Assembly (NCBI RefSeq): GCF_000005505.3
Contig: NC_016131.3
Coordinates: 53,305,355 to 53,369,354, forward strand
DNA length: 64,000 bases
Direction of reading: 5' to 3'
From: Brachypodium distachyon
Lineage: Eukaryota > Streptophyta > Magnoliopsida > Poales > Poaceae
Position 1 is the stretch's first letter, and each line of letters starts with the position of its first letter. Both the position numbers and the translations under genes were made by a program. The notes under the pieces are model-generated. The model was not told the origin of the DNA, ran no database searches, and was given only the letters and a program-made list of their open reading frames with translations. Shown here piece after piece: positions 46,301-59,030 of this stretch.

Positions 46301-49300
46301 ATCTGGTATATAGTAATCTATCAGTTCAGTCCTTTCTGTATTTGTTAAACAAATATTCAAGGGGAAACAGAGTTCTCGCGATAAAATAGACTACTACAAT
46401 CTATTTAATTTGATAGTAATCTTGCCTGCCGCCAAACTTCTTCATTTGGTGCATTTTTGTCAGCGAGGGTTATTCTAAATGGTTTCTTTTTCCGCTCATC
46501 GGCAACCTTTTGCCAGTATCTTCCTGCAAGAACAGGCAGTCAACAAGATGATCAAATAAACTCAATCAGCGAGCTACTGTGGTTACAATGTATTGATTTC
46601 GCTAAACATAGGACCAAAATTAGCATTTGAAGCATAGGTACAGACATTATTGCAGCAATCTTCCAAAAAGACGATCAATACAGATATATACTTCTAAATG
46701 CTAATACATAAGCCAATATTCTTTCAGTCTGTTCCTCTTCAGCATATTTTCAAGAAACTGCATCTATTGCAGGATATCCAATATACTTCTTCAATAGAAA
46801 AGCCATCCTTGCAGAATAGATAAACTCATGCCATTTTGGCCCTCCAAACATGGAATGTGGATTATATTTTATGGACGAAAGAACCCGCAAGTCCTTGGAA
46901 CTAACATGGGTACGAGGTCCTGATATTACTGAATTATTTGACAATTACTTTTGGATCACAACAGAAATTCAAGTATCTTTCTGTGTCCACTCAAAATGAT
47001 GAGTTCAAAATTAGGGCCTTCCAGAAAATCGAGAACAAAGTTGAATTGGAAACTACAATAGCACTATCATAACTCTTTTCAATACTAGCAATTGAAAAGT
47101 GAGATGCCACTAGTATAACGCACTATCATAACTCTTTTCCATACTGGCAAAAGACTTATGTGTTGATATGTACCAAAAAAGTACTCCCTCCGATCCATAA
47201 TAAGTGCTGGGGATTTAGTACAAAGTTAGTACAACTTTCTACTAAATCCCATACACTTATTATGGATCGAAGGGCGTAAATGTTTAAAAAATATTGCTAT
47301 CATTTGTCTCATGCCAAATTAATCAGCCATGTACCCATTCTGAACGTTTGTGCCATATCAAAAGTTGGCACGGCCTGACGGACTGTCACCACTATTCAAG
47401 ACTTATATAAGAGTGAAGATAAAGATAATATCACGAGAAAAGCAATACTTATCGGCTGCTATTATGGAACAACATACAACATCGTATTGAGAGCTTGGCA
47501 CAACTCAACTAATCAAGTACATTGTGAACAATAGTATACTCCTAGAGAAGGCACGGAGTGTGGATGGGTAACTACATGCTGCCAGAATAAATGCATCTGT
47601 ATTTGTTTTCATCAGCACTAGTTAACTAGTACTCCCTGCGTCCCATATTAAGTGATTTTCTATTACATGTATGTAGATGCTTTTTAGGCATAGATACATC
47701 CATATTTGGGCAAATTTGACTCACTTAATATGGGACGGAGGGAGTATTACACAACCACACTCTTTCTGTTTGCAGAAGACAATCACAAAACAAGATGGGT
47801 CCAATGAACATAGAAAGCAGAGAATATTGCCAAATGATCCATACCTTTAATAAGATCTCCCATCAAGCTATGAAGAGGGCGATTATCACCAAGGCCACCA
47901 GGCGTGTTTAATATTTCCTTACATAGAGCAGATTTTGCACAACCAGGTATACCTGAAAGAAGAATAAACATGATGGAGAACCAAAAAACATAATGAGAAT
48001 TGGTAATCCGAAAATTACAAATAAGTGACTGAATTTGGCATCGAAAATATTTTATCAAAGACCACTTCAGATAAAGATTTACAGGAAATTTCATGACGAC
48101 TGAAGCCTGTAGCAGTACGGAAGTGTAGACTTAGAAGATAAGAACAGGATTGTCATGCAAAGTAGGATCACATGCCCATATTTGCTAGTATTGACTTGAT
48201 CTTGGAAATGGAAAAATAAAAATGAACTAATCATGGTATTCATGTATATGATAATATAAGAGGCAAAACTACATAAATACAGAAAAAGAGCATACCAAGA
48301 AAGGAACTGTGTGCATAAAAAACAATCATAAATGAAACTACTTTTCATAAAGGAGAATGAAATAAAACGGTAGGCACCACACACCATTACTGAAGACGAC
48401 AAAAAAATTCTAGCTAAAGTATTGTTGTATACTGACACCAACATTTTTGGTCTGGCATAAGCTAGGCTCATGGGGTGTTAATAAGCTTAAGCCAAGTCCA
48501 AAGAACAAGTAATTTTTGGGCATATAGTTAATACCATTAAATCCACTGACAGCTACTAATAACTAACTCTATGCTCAGCTAATATACTTAGCTGGTTTGT
48601 AAGATATAAGCTTGATAAGCTAACGATTGAGAACTGAGATAAACCCAGGCTACAACAAATATGTTTCTACATCATATGAAAGCTCAAACAGATAGAAAAA
48701 TCCAGAAAAACCAATTTTCATCATCTATTTTAACCTTGAGAAATGATAAATATTCTCAGAGTCTATTATAATGAATGAATACAGCTCAAAATCAAGAACC
48801 GTAACTCCTAGAATGTAAGAACATGAATCAAATTTACCAGGAAAGAAGACAATAAGACCCTCAGTTTTCGAAACAACATCTAGGGAGGTCGATGTAGGAC
48901 TAGAAGGTGATGTCCCGCGTTCTGGCTGAAGATCACCCTCTTCATCTCTATGCGCCTCCAGTATGGCCAAGAAATTCTCTGTTTGAACCAAGTTACCAGC
49001 AGCCCCTATCAAAGCCTGGTTTGCAGGGCTGCGCTTAGCATATTGTTCAAGGAAAGGCTCTGCTTCACTAAGATATGTTGAGGATAAAAGTTGCTTATTC
49101 CCATACTTCCTTCTAATGTAGACAGCCCTGCAATGGGTAAACCAAATGAATAGAAACAAGCATCTAAAGTTTTATAAAGAACTAAAAGAATACCTGCTAC
49201 AGAAAGAAAGGAGTTTGCAATATACCATTCGTCCAACATTTTGCTAAGCTCTTTCTGTTTACTTGGTGATGTTCCCCAAATCTTCATTTGCCTGTTAACA

Positions 49301-52300
49301 CACTCAGTGACATACTATCAGAGGTGGCACTGTATGTATTCAATATAGAAGCACCAAAGACCATGCATAGTTCCCAAAATAGAGACTGTGTATAGTGCTC
49401 ACGATTGATAACTAACCTACAAGGTCAAACTGATAACTAATCTACAACAATCACAAATGATTAGAATCTTCAAGCACGAAATCATCATTTCAGGATTCTT
49501 GAATTTCAAATAAAGTTATAGGCATCTATACTACCAAAAAATCAAAAGCAGCAATGATAGAGTTAGCAGAGCAGCTCTTGTGTGAGTCCTCATTGATTTC
49601 CTAATCAATTGCTGAAAAAGAAATTGGTAAGCTGTAGCTGAAAATTAAGGTTCGCATATAACAACATACCTCAGGTAATAAGTTCTATAAGCAGATGGGC
49701 CATCTTTGAAAAGGGTGGACAGGCCATTTCGAATTAAAAATGTCCTTATCTGTCAGGTAGCAAAAACAAGAGAACTATTAGAAGATACATACTCAGCAAA
49801 GTTAAACGTAATATAGTTTTAGACTGTTCGGCGTGCAACAATAAAAATACTAAGAAGTGAAAGGAAGTCCATATAGAAACACCAAAGGAAGATCAGATCA
49901 TAGCAACAGGAATATACAAAGCATATGAGTAAAGGTGCAAAACTTGATTTGGGAGTGCATCAAATTCAAAATTAGAGTAAATAATCCAGGGTAAATAGCA
50001 TCGTGCCCTTACAGAAGCTAAAACAATGGTAAAGTACCTTATAGGTCAGGAATTTTAGTTTAACCATCAAATTTGAATCCTCATCAGCTAGATCATCCTT
50101 AGTTGACGAACTAGAATCCAAGGAACCATCAATATTTTTCAGTAAAGTGTTACTGTCTTTCGAAAGTTCAGCAGCCTTCTTATTATTAGCCTTGAACAGG
50201 TTTATATCAACAAAGAAACCTACAATTAAACATAGATCAGCCAAGACGCCTCAGAACAGGTAGTAATTGTACGAATTAAAAACTTATAAGAGAGGGGAAA
50301 TTTTTAAGTAACAAAAAGTTCATCTCTTACCCCTGTACAGTGGCCACAACCCTTGATTTCTCCTACAAAAAAAGGCAGGTTGATTAGATCTAATAAATTC
50401 CATAAGTAAGAAAAAGGCACTTCGATAAGCTAATGAGGTACTTCATTTCTATTTATAAGGCACATTTTCTCAAGCATGGGAAATAATTAGCCCTTAACAG
50501 AATAGGAAAGGACCATGGTAACCATATTCATCGTGGGAATACGAGAGAGAATAGTTAATATGTGTGTTTAATTGTAAAGGGTGAGGAGAGACAAATCAGG
50601 GGAAAAAAGGGGAAAAGGTCATTCATTTTATATGCAGGCCATATATTTTGAAAGAAGAACGTAAAAGATATAGCCCTTATATTTTGAAATGGAGGGAGTA
50701 ATACACAAGGCTGATTTCACAAGCTTACCTCATCTCTTGCTGATAACGTTTAAAAACTGAATCACTGTGCACATGGATTGCCATCTTGTAGTACAAGTTA
50801 TCATTTGAAAGAGAATCAACTTTTTGGAAGTCCCAGTAACATTTGAAAGCTGCAGGGAAATGTCTCTGCTTCATCAGACGAATCATCTCCTGTAACAGTG
50901 CAGAACCAGAATAACTTAATAACAATCTCACGAATTATTGATCGTAGTCATAATGCATGTAGATGGAAGTACCAAGTATGTATATTGCAGTCAAGAAGAG
51001 TCTATTGTTGGACAAGAACCAACAAGATCTACTAACCTGCAATTTCTTAGTTGCATAGTCCGTAGGATGTGCTTGCAAGAAATGTGTAACAACTGATCTA
51101 TCAGCATTTCGAGACTGGGCCTCAATACCACTATTTCCAAACCAATCACAGAGGTCTGGACACATTGAAGATCCAACATTTTCAAGAAGAGCTTTAATTT
51201 GCTGTCATGTAAAAATTGTAAGAAGTTAAAGCAAGGTAGAAGCAATAATAAGTTAAGCAAAATCAAAAGGAACACTGGATCTACTTGACAACATTAAATG
51301 ATACCTGCTTCTCATCTGACCTATTAGCAGCACATATATCTCGTAAACTTGGTCCTATATCAGAGTTGCCTGCATATAGAATAACTTTCTGAATCAATAA
51401 TATAGATTAAGTGTTTACTACCTCACAAATCAAAGCATCAAAAACAAATCTTAGAACATGTCCAAATGCATGATCAGAAAACATTTATTAGGATATACGC
51501 ATAGAGACCAACACCAAGGTTTCCAGATCTTTAACTGGTACTCATCTCCAAAAGTGATTGTTTCTGTGTGTCTCCCAGATATTTTGAATTGGTTTCAGGA
51601 TTCATGTTCAAAAATGTCTTTATTACTTATAGGTCTAGAGCCTAGACCAATATGAATGCCAGAAGAACGGGAAATTGCATACCATAAACATCATCCTCAT
51701 TACCAAACAAGAAAATAAGTACAACAAGACATTCCATTCCAGTATTTTTCAATTATTTCCTGTTTTTTTCGTTTTTCATCTCCTTTTCTCTCCCATATTA
51801 TGTAAAATAAAACTGATAAACTGAATATGAATATGCTGCACCAATACTTCAGGAAGTCAGCAGACCAGTATCCAATACCGTACCCAATATGTTACACGGC
51901 AAATACACCAGCCATACATGTTAAACATTTATCAGGAACAGAGACCCAGTTTAAATAGCTTTAGTTCCTGCTACACAGTTTCAGATGGATACATATGAGC
52001 ACATTGGCTGATACAGCGCAGTCCATTTAACCCAGGCAAGGACAGTTGAAGTCTCATGAAGTCATGCTTAATGCTTATGCCTTTTAATATGTGTTTGAGT
52101 ATATATTATATAACTATCGTTGAACCACTCCAATGTTGAAGTTGATACACCTATGCTACATTGAACTTGAACCACCTGTTCCATACTTTGATGTTTGCTG
52201 GAATCACTTCTTTTGCATTCATTTATGGACAACTAGTAGCTCTTTGACATGCTATCCCAACCATGGTATATCAATTATTATGGATAAAAATAGTTTTAGG

Positions 52301-55300
52301 TATCGGTGTATCAGCATTTTTGGAAAATGGTGAATACACGTATCTGTGTCGGACTATCGGGTTGATACATGTTGACATATCCAAATCGTGCTGCATAGTT
52401 CATGATGGTCAGAAGGAAACTAACAAGACTAGGCCAAAAAATCTTGGTAGGCATCATTGAAGATGAAACTTGAACTTGAGATGAAAGCTTGCTCAAGATC
52501 ATTTTCAAATAAACTGAAAATTTTAGCTTATATATTCACTCAAACAAGACAACTTCATTATTGTGGCTTACATCCATCTAATGAAGGCTGTGGAAAGTTC
52601 CTCAAGATTTCTTCCATTTGAACCGAACTTTCACGACTGACAACACGGGCAACCAGACCTTCGAGTATCTCACCCTGCACCATTACATGATCCTTTGACC
52701 CTAGAACAAACAGTTAGTACTTCAATGGTGGGGAGAGAAGACAAGATACCAGTGTACTTTAGGGCAGAGGTAAGAGTGAGAGACAGAGATCATCATTCGA
52801 GATAGTCATACCTGGTACAGATATATCAGCTATTTCATCAAGGGCTTTGCAAACAGGTGTGGCAGTCCCCTCTTCACACAAAGCGTCGTAGGCAGCAAAG
52901 AATGAAGTGGCTGATTTCCTGATGAAGATGTTAGCAGAAAGCATCATAATATTATGAGCAGATCCAACGATGAATTCATAAACACGTGAAACTGATCATG
53001 CAGGCTATCCAGATGAATGGCATGAAAATATATGCACGGGGCATCGACACAAAAAAAAACTAGCTGTTGATAAGGACAGTGCACTTAACAGCTCCTGTAG
53101 TTTACTTCAAAGAGATGCATGCCAGCATAAAGAGTAGCTGATGGTACAAAGCAGAACAGAACAAGAATTCGATAATTTTATGAGCATAAGTTTGCATGGA
53201 TTGTGTTAAAGCAATAATCCACTCTGACAAGAAATAATTACATTGCACTTGCTTTGGGTACACTGAAAGATTGCAAAACATTAGAAAAGTACCTACTAAA
53301 AGTTGGATTATGAGAAGCTCTTCTATACAGTCCACCTACATGAGGCATCATTATTAAATTAATTGTCTCCAGGAATGGCAGCCTATAGGACATTTGTCCA
53401 TCGCATCCCGCGGCTAGGAACGTCCGGATTAAGAAATCAACGGCTAACAAGCATGGTAGCGTGAGAAGCCTCCTAGACAGTCCAGTATTAATGACCTAAA
53501 TGAATATTAATGGTAACACAGGCTTCCACCCTCTCTAATAATCCCATTAAATGATGTACACGCGTCTCGTATCAAACAAGGCAGCCAAACACTCTGGAAC
53601 TGAGACTTTCCGGATATGAAGTTATCAAATGGGTACCTTGTAGAAAATAGCCAGACATGGTTTGTTGGTAGGCGCCATTTCCGACAAAATGCAATCACTT
53701 CTGGAGTAGAAAAAAATTTTGGCTTGCCATGACCCAACTCTGTCACAGCTGTAATCACGGCTGCACAAAGGCCAAAATAGAGCTGATATAATATGCATCA
53801 AAAAGAGACTGTTGATAATGGGAAATTGGTGAACTGGAACAAATAAGGCAATCAAATTCATATTTAAATGGGAAAACATGAGAAAAATGTAGCAGTTATA
53901 GTTTGAACACACTATCAGTAAGAATAATGATGATAGAAAAAGTATATCCTGAGAACTATTGGCCTCAGTCATGAGAAGAAGGCATACCATAATCATCCTT
54001 TGGCCTTTGCCCATGATCTCCTAATACAGCCGTCACAAGTTCCATTGAAATGCTTATACGATTTTTCTAGAAACACAAAACATGCGCTGAGTCAGAAATC
54101 TCAAGAGAACTGCTGGCATCAGAGGGTGCAGCAAAGGATAAGCCGAAGATGCTTGATTGCACTTAGTTCCAACAAACTATGCATCAAAAGTCAACTAAGC
54201 AACCAAAGCTAAAACAATGATTCTGAACATTGTTGTTGTAAACACCAGAAAATAATTCAGATTTTAATAAAGATATCAATCTGGAGCTGCAACGAGTAGA
54301 CTAGAAGTGCCCTTTCCAAGCCAATATTATATGCTAAATAATTGATGATGTGTCAAGTACTGAAAGGTCCACAGCAAGAAACATAGGAACATTGAAAACA
54401 AAATTCTTGAGAAAAGTTGCACTGGGCGTGGAATACCTCCAGAAAATCATTGAATTCTGCTTGCATTATAGGGGCTTTCTTCCCCCAAGCTTCACGAAAC
54501 AAGCGCCCGAGAACAAAAACGCCCACAGCAGTGTAGCTACAGGCAGAATGTACGCCTTCAGGTTTCAGCCAACATGAATATAGATCCTGAATAACTCAAG
54601 AAATATTGCAGAAGAAATAGTACAACATACATATTTCCATAGCTGTTTTTGGCATATGCACCACCATAGTGTCCAGCATACATGAATAGAGATCCTGAAT
54701 GCTTCAGCGTAACCTGAAGAAAACAAAATATTTTAGCAGGGCAAACACATTGAACTATCATTATAAACTCCACTTAGCTCCCTCTAAGACAACCAAATAA
54801 CTCACTAAAAGGGAAAGCAATATGTCAGATATACCTCCATGGTAGCTAATCCATGTGAAACCATCTCAATCATCCGGGTTCTTGTCTGCAATCACAAATA
54901 GTAAAAAAAATCTATTTCACATTCCATTCACTAAAAGGGAATAAGAGACTAAATGAGCCAGGACACAGAAGACACCATTACTAAAAGCATCTACCGTATA
55001 GTCAGTTTATTAACATCTTTTCATCAAGAGCAACTAAATTTGGTTGTATTAATCAAACCCATTAAGGCTACAACAAAATACGGCAATATTAATCGAACTC
55101 ATTAAGGCCTCTACAGCTACAATGCAGATTGCAGACATCATGTCCAAGCATAACCTGGTAAATTACAAAGTCGTCTGTGAATTACTAAAAAAAAACTCAG
55201 ATATTGCCACATCACAAGAGGAAAAATGTAAGCGACAATCACTGGAAAACAGAACTATGCATTAATGAAAAGGACCAAACGGAGGAACAGACTTTCAGTA

Positions 55301-56152
55301 CTACTTTCTTTACCAGGGGCAACTTTATATATCAGCACAGGCATAGCAACCACACTCACCCCAAACCGAGCCTTTACCCAGAAAATTAAGGAGGCCTGTC
55401 CTATAATCATTAACTCGTTAAGTACAGTTGGCCAGTTGGGTCAAGCATGGTTACCGGAACAAGGTCATACTAAGTTACTAACTCATAATTGGAATAAGAT
55501 CCACAAGCATGTAATGATCAGAAACACGGGGCGATACTCAGGAGACACTTGTGTTGCCACAAGGCAATTGAACAAACATCCGGATGATAAGGGAGAACCG
55601 AACCGAACAAACCGCGCACCTCCTGGTCGGACTTCTCGTTCTCGAACTTGGGGTAGAAGGTGGCCCTGATCTTCGCCTCGGTGAAGGTGTTGTTGTCCAC
55701 CGAGAAGTCCTTGGCCCCGTTGAAGATACTGGACAGCTTATCGCTGGCACCACCCTGCTCAGCGGCCACCGAGGAGGACGAGGACGGGGACGCCGAGGTC
55801 GCGTAGCCTCTGGGCACCCACACCTGCGCCGCCGGCGCCGCCGCGGCCTTCGGTGCAAGGGTCATCTTCTTGACGCCTCCAGCGAACTCCTCGGCCGCGG
55901 GGGGCGGAGCAGCCTTCGGCTTCCACTTCTGCTGCGGCTGCTTGCCCTGCGAGAGAAACCGTTAGGGCTCGGGGAGTTCGAGGCGAAGGGGGTGAGGAAG
56001 GTTGAGAGGCGTACGTGGTCGCGGCGGGGAGGCATTGCGAGGGGCGAGGCCGCGGGGGAGGGGAAGGAGGAGGAGAGGCGGAGAGGGAGGAGGAGGGGGC
56101 GGAGGAGGCGCCTGGGCGTGTGAGGGGAGAGGAGGGAGGAGGAGAGCGACAT
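43379..56152 (-). CDS. RNL: tRNA ligase RNL (plant tripartite ligase-kinase-cyclic phosphodiesterase), 27 exons
   Basis: It rejoins tRNA halves after intron excision, and in Arabidopsis RNL also splices bZIP60 mRNA. The sequence follows Arabidopsis RNL throughout. Exons (high to low): 56152-56015, 55946-55620, 54885-54835, 54713-54631, 54536-54437, 54066-53988, 53760-53637, 52918-52812, 52700-52572, 51369-51305, 51201-51037, 50889-50729, 50362-50331, 50219-50038, 49749-49670, 49291-49226, 49127-48838, 47952-47845, 46523-46426, 46302-46242, 45846-45770, 45682-45611, 45519-45443, 45068-44988, 44820-44718, 44112-43954, 43771-43379. Their sum is 3408 nt (1135 residues; 1096 from the second ATG, near the 1104 of Arabidopsis). 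The adenylyltransferase lysine is in GGAYAKNSYGN (residue 194), the kinase P-loop is GIPGCAKS (about 726-733), and the phosphodiesterase has two HxT motifs, HVTLAH (1030) and WPHVTLW (1091). All introns are GT-AG except one GC-AG. The splice map rests on frame closure and homology recalled, not on transcripts. Confidence 0.95.
44176..44268. mobile_element. Stowaway MITE in RNL intron 25
   Basis: 93 bp, almost perfectly palindromic (CTCCCTCCGATCCATAATAA at one end and its complement at the other), with TA on both sides. RNA across it would form a near-perfect hairpin. Confidence 0.95.
46303..46425 (-). other. RNL: GC-AG intron of RNL (intron 19)
   Basis: The coding strand reads TGGCGGCAG|GCAAGATTAC at the donor and ATATACCAG|ATCGAGGAT at the acceptor. 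Only this junction joins EEVWRQ to IEDMCGTT in phase 0 as in the family. The donor AG|GCAAGA is close to the strong consensus of GC-AG introns, which need extended U1 pairing. Confidence 0.9.
47184..47276. mobile_element. Stowaway MITE in RNL intron 18
   Basis: Ends CTCCCTCCGATCCATAATAA and TTATTATGGATCGAAGGGCG, 93 bp, flanked by TA. It belongs to the same subfamily as the copy at 44176-44268 but is more diverged. Confidence 0.93.
47632..47744. mobile_element. Stowaway-type MITE in RNL intron 18 (second)
   Basis: Ends CTCCCTGCGTCCCATATTAA and TTAATATGGGACGGAGGGAG, 113 bp, flanked by TA, from a subfamily different from the 93-bp copies. Confidence 0.93.
50640..50700. mobile_element. Possible half MITE in RNL intron 12
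   Basis: The sequence ends ATTTTGAAATGGAGGGAGTA, like a Stowaway right end, but no matching left end was found nearby, so it may be a truncated copy. Confidence 0.35.
56036..56152 (-). other. RNL: Alternative N-terminal extension of RNL (putative organelle transit peptide)
   Basis: An in-frame ATG at 56152 lies 39 codons before the ATG at 56035 (MPPRRDH). The extension begins MSLSSSLLSPHTPRRLL and goes on with LLLPLRLSSSFPSP. It is rich in Ser, Leu, Arg and Pro and has no Asp or Glu, the composition of chloroplast or mitochondrial transit peptides. Plant RNL has been reported in nucleus and plastid. A TTATAT sequence overlaps the upstream ATG on the coding strand (CTTATATGTCG), so some transcripts could start downstream and yield only the short protein. 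Confidence 0.55.
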
Positions 56153-57562
56153 ATAAGAGCGGAGCACCGCCGGGCAGGAAGGGAAGTCGGCGGGGGAGGA
56201 GTGGCAGGGTTTGGCGGTGGAACAGAGCGGGGGCTTGTGCTGTTGACTGGCCTCCGCAGCGTGGGGTTTTGGACTTTGGATGGGGGCTCCTCCACGCTCG
56301 TCGTGCGGCACGGGTCACGGGGCTCACGGAACGGGCGCGGCACGACTACGAGCTGCAGCCTGCAGAGGGGGTTGGGGCTGAGCCCTCTGGCAATGAGATT
56401 TCCGGATCCTCGGCGGTGGTTGTGTTCCTACGGTTCCGCGTCAACGGGTAATACTTCAACGCTTCGTATACATTTTTATATAAATTCACGTCACTTATCT
56501 CGGAACGGAAAAAATAGAATACATTTTTGCACTGCATTTGGATGTTGATATTCAGTGTTGGAATTGGAATTGGAATTGTGTTTCATGAGTTATCGTGTTT
56601 GGTTGTGTCTAAGATGGAATTGAGATCTCAATACCACGGAATTGAACTGCGCCTGAAAGAGTCCTCCACCAAAATCGAGACTCGGTTCTCCAAAGCGCGT
56701 GGAATTGACTTTGCCTTCTCCAAAACTGACAGCAGCAGCCAACCGTCCCAACGTTCGCCGCCGACCGCTGCTGCCACCGGAGTTCACCGCCAACCGCCGC
56801 TGTCAGAGGAGAGGCTCCCCACAGACTACGTTGTCTGGACCCTATCATCTCCCCCCTCCTATTCTTCGTCTTCCTCAACTTTGTCGTCCGCCACGCGAGC
56901 CAATCAAGGGCGAAGCGAGGATATATCATCACTGGTGTCAATAACTTCGTAGAAGTAACTAATATGTATGATTTACTGGGGTCAATTTAATATTTAGACT
57001 GCTTGTATAGAGGTTTAGACGACAGTCATTGGTGTCAACTGACACCTGTCGATACACTGTAGCTCCGCCCCTGGAGCCAATCCTCTACCCGGCTATCCTA
57101 GAGACGGGAGATGTTCCCAGCTTGACGAGGTAATCGCTGCATCAGACGAGATGACGCAAATTCTCCCATCAATCGCCAAACAAAATGCACCACATCAAGT
57201 CAAAACATCAAGCGGGAGCGCACGGGGCGCTGATGACTCGACAGAGAGGGAGCCCGGCCAGCATTTGAGGTTGAGGACGAGTGACTAGCCGCCACACAAG
57301 CCAATCATCCGCACCGAAGCTCGTGGCGGCGCTCCTGCTCCGATGCTGAAACTCGCGCTCGCGGCGATGACGGTTCCTCCCCCGCATGCATGCTCTTCGG
57401 CATCCGCTTCTAGAGCGCTTAGATCCATGTTCCAATTCTAACCTTACGTCTTGCAGCGGCAGGCAGATTGTCAGTGCGCAGGTGAGTGGAGAAGATGGGA
57501 CAATTCAATGCCTGGGAGAGCCAAACGAGAATTGGTATTGTAGCTTCGGTTAATTCCAACCA

Positions 57563-57656
57563 CTCCCTCTGATCTATAAAAAGTGTCGTCCATTTGTTAC
57601 TAAGTTAATACAAATTTTGTACAAGATGGGCGACACTTTTTATGAATCGGAGGGAG
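57563..57656. mobile_element. Stowaway MITE
   Basis: Ends CTCCCTCTGATCTATAAAAA and TTTTTATGAATCGGAGGGAG, 94 bp. The right flank is TA; the left flank is CA, apparently a mutated TA. Confidence 0.88.
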
Positions 57657-58407
57657 TAGCAATTTTATTTACAACCAAGGGCTTGCATTGGTATTGGAAC
57701 TCATTTCAATACAAATGATGACTTGGTATTGAGCCCAATTAAGGCTATTTGGTATACGTGGATTGGGCAGCACGAGGCAGCCGTTTTTAACAACTTGGTG
57801 CACCCCCACAATTCTAGAGGTGCATGCTTGTAGTGAATCCATATTGACCATTGGCTCATAATTTGGGTTTCAGAAAATAAAGGTGGCTTCGGACTGTTTG
57901 GAGGTGACCAACAGCACCCATGCCAACAACCAACAACCGTGGTTGCATAAATGGTCATATTATTCACGAGGTGGATATTAAAACTCGCATGTTGTTTCAG
58001 TGTGTTGTCTTCTGTCACGACAAGAGGAATTGCAACGTAGAAACTCGATCATAATCTTGCTCAAGCAGCGGTTAATTGCCAAGAGCGATGGACTCTTTTT
58101 GTATTTCTTATTACTCAAAAAAGAAATCGTATCTCTTTAAGGCCACCTCACATTGTCGTAACCCGCGAGTTGAAATTTAATAAAGCTTGCTTATTGTAAA
58201 AATAATAATGACCCACCGTAGACGGTGTGGGTAGCTCTCTGGTCCATCGACGCATTAGTCGAATCGCATATGCTAGTCCCTTCTTCCTATTTGCGGGGCA
58301 GCTTCTTATTTCTCCCTGACCAGATGCAGGATGCATCTCTCCCTTCAATATGAGCATCTTACTATTGTGAATCATTTGCCTCTTATGATTTATTAGTAAA
58401 TATAATA

Positions 58408-58476
58408 CTCTCTTCGATTCATAATATGTGTCACCGATTTTGTACTAAATCAGCGGCAATTATGGATCGGAGAGAG
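58408..58476. mobile_element. Shortened Stowaway MITE
   Basis: Ends CTCTCTTCGATTCATAATA and ATTATGGATCGGAGAGAG with TA flanks, only 69 bp; its middle is shorter than in the other copies. Confidence 0.8.
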
Positions 58477-59030
58477 TATATAATACAAACATGATGAATG
58501 TGATCTACAAAAAAATTGTGTGCAAAACAATTGTTTGTCACTAATGGCTTCAAAAACTACTTCAAGATCTGAGATGTAGCTCCTGCAATATTGTGTGTGC
58601 GTTGATATGGACTAAAAGGTTATACTACATGTTTACAGAATGTTGTGCTATCGTTTTACCCGTTTTTATCACAATGTTAGTGCCAAATCAACAGGAACGT
58701 GGTTTAAAGATGACAGACTGTCCCCACTAATTTAGGGTTTTTGTAGGAGTAGAGAATAGCATATGCAGTTTCATGGATCTTCCACTGCAAAGATTTTTAT
58801 GGTTTTTGAGATTGAAATGGTCAACATGCACAAATAAACCAAAAACTTGGAAGACAGGAATCTCTGTAAATGGAAAAATAAGAGTGAATTATGGTGGCCA
58901 GCAGAAACAAAAACTATAATATACACAACACATGCACAATCCTGATTAATATTTCCAATCTAATCCTGGTTCATTGCATTTTACTCGAGCTGCTGCCGCC
59001 ACCATCTTCAGATTTTGTGGACCGTAAAGC

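Larger units (their letters stand above)
56153..59030. other. Intergenic region between RNL and the DUF569 gene
   Basis: 56153-56450 is the GC-rich RNL promoter and 5' UTR side. 56540-57720 has motifs repeated in inverse orientation at both ends (GTTGGAATTGGAATTG near 56560; its partial complement near 57545; more GGTATTG words to 57740) and may be an unidentified transposon. 57740-58880 is AT-rich with no gene. Two MITEs lie at 57563-57656 and 58408-58476. Confidence 0.45.

Noticed and set aside
55584..56123. 179-codon plus-strand ORF overlapping RNL exons 1-2
   Set aside because: Antisense to RNL exon 2, which has matching homology and splice phase; composition is low-complexity.
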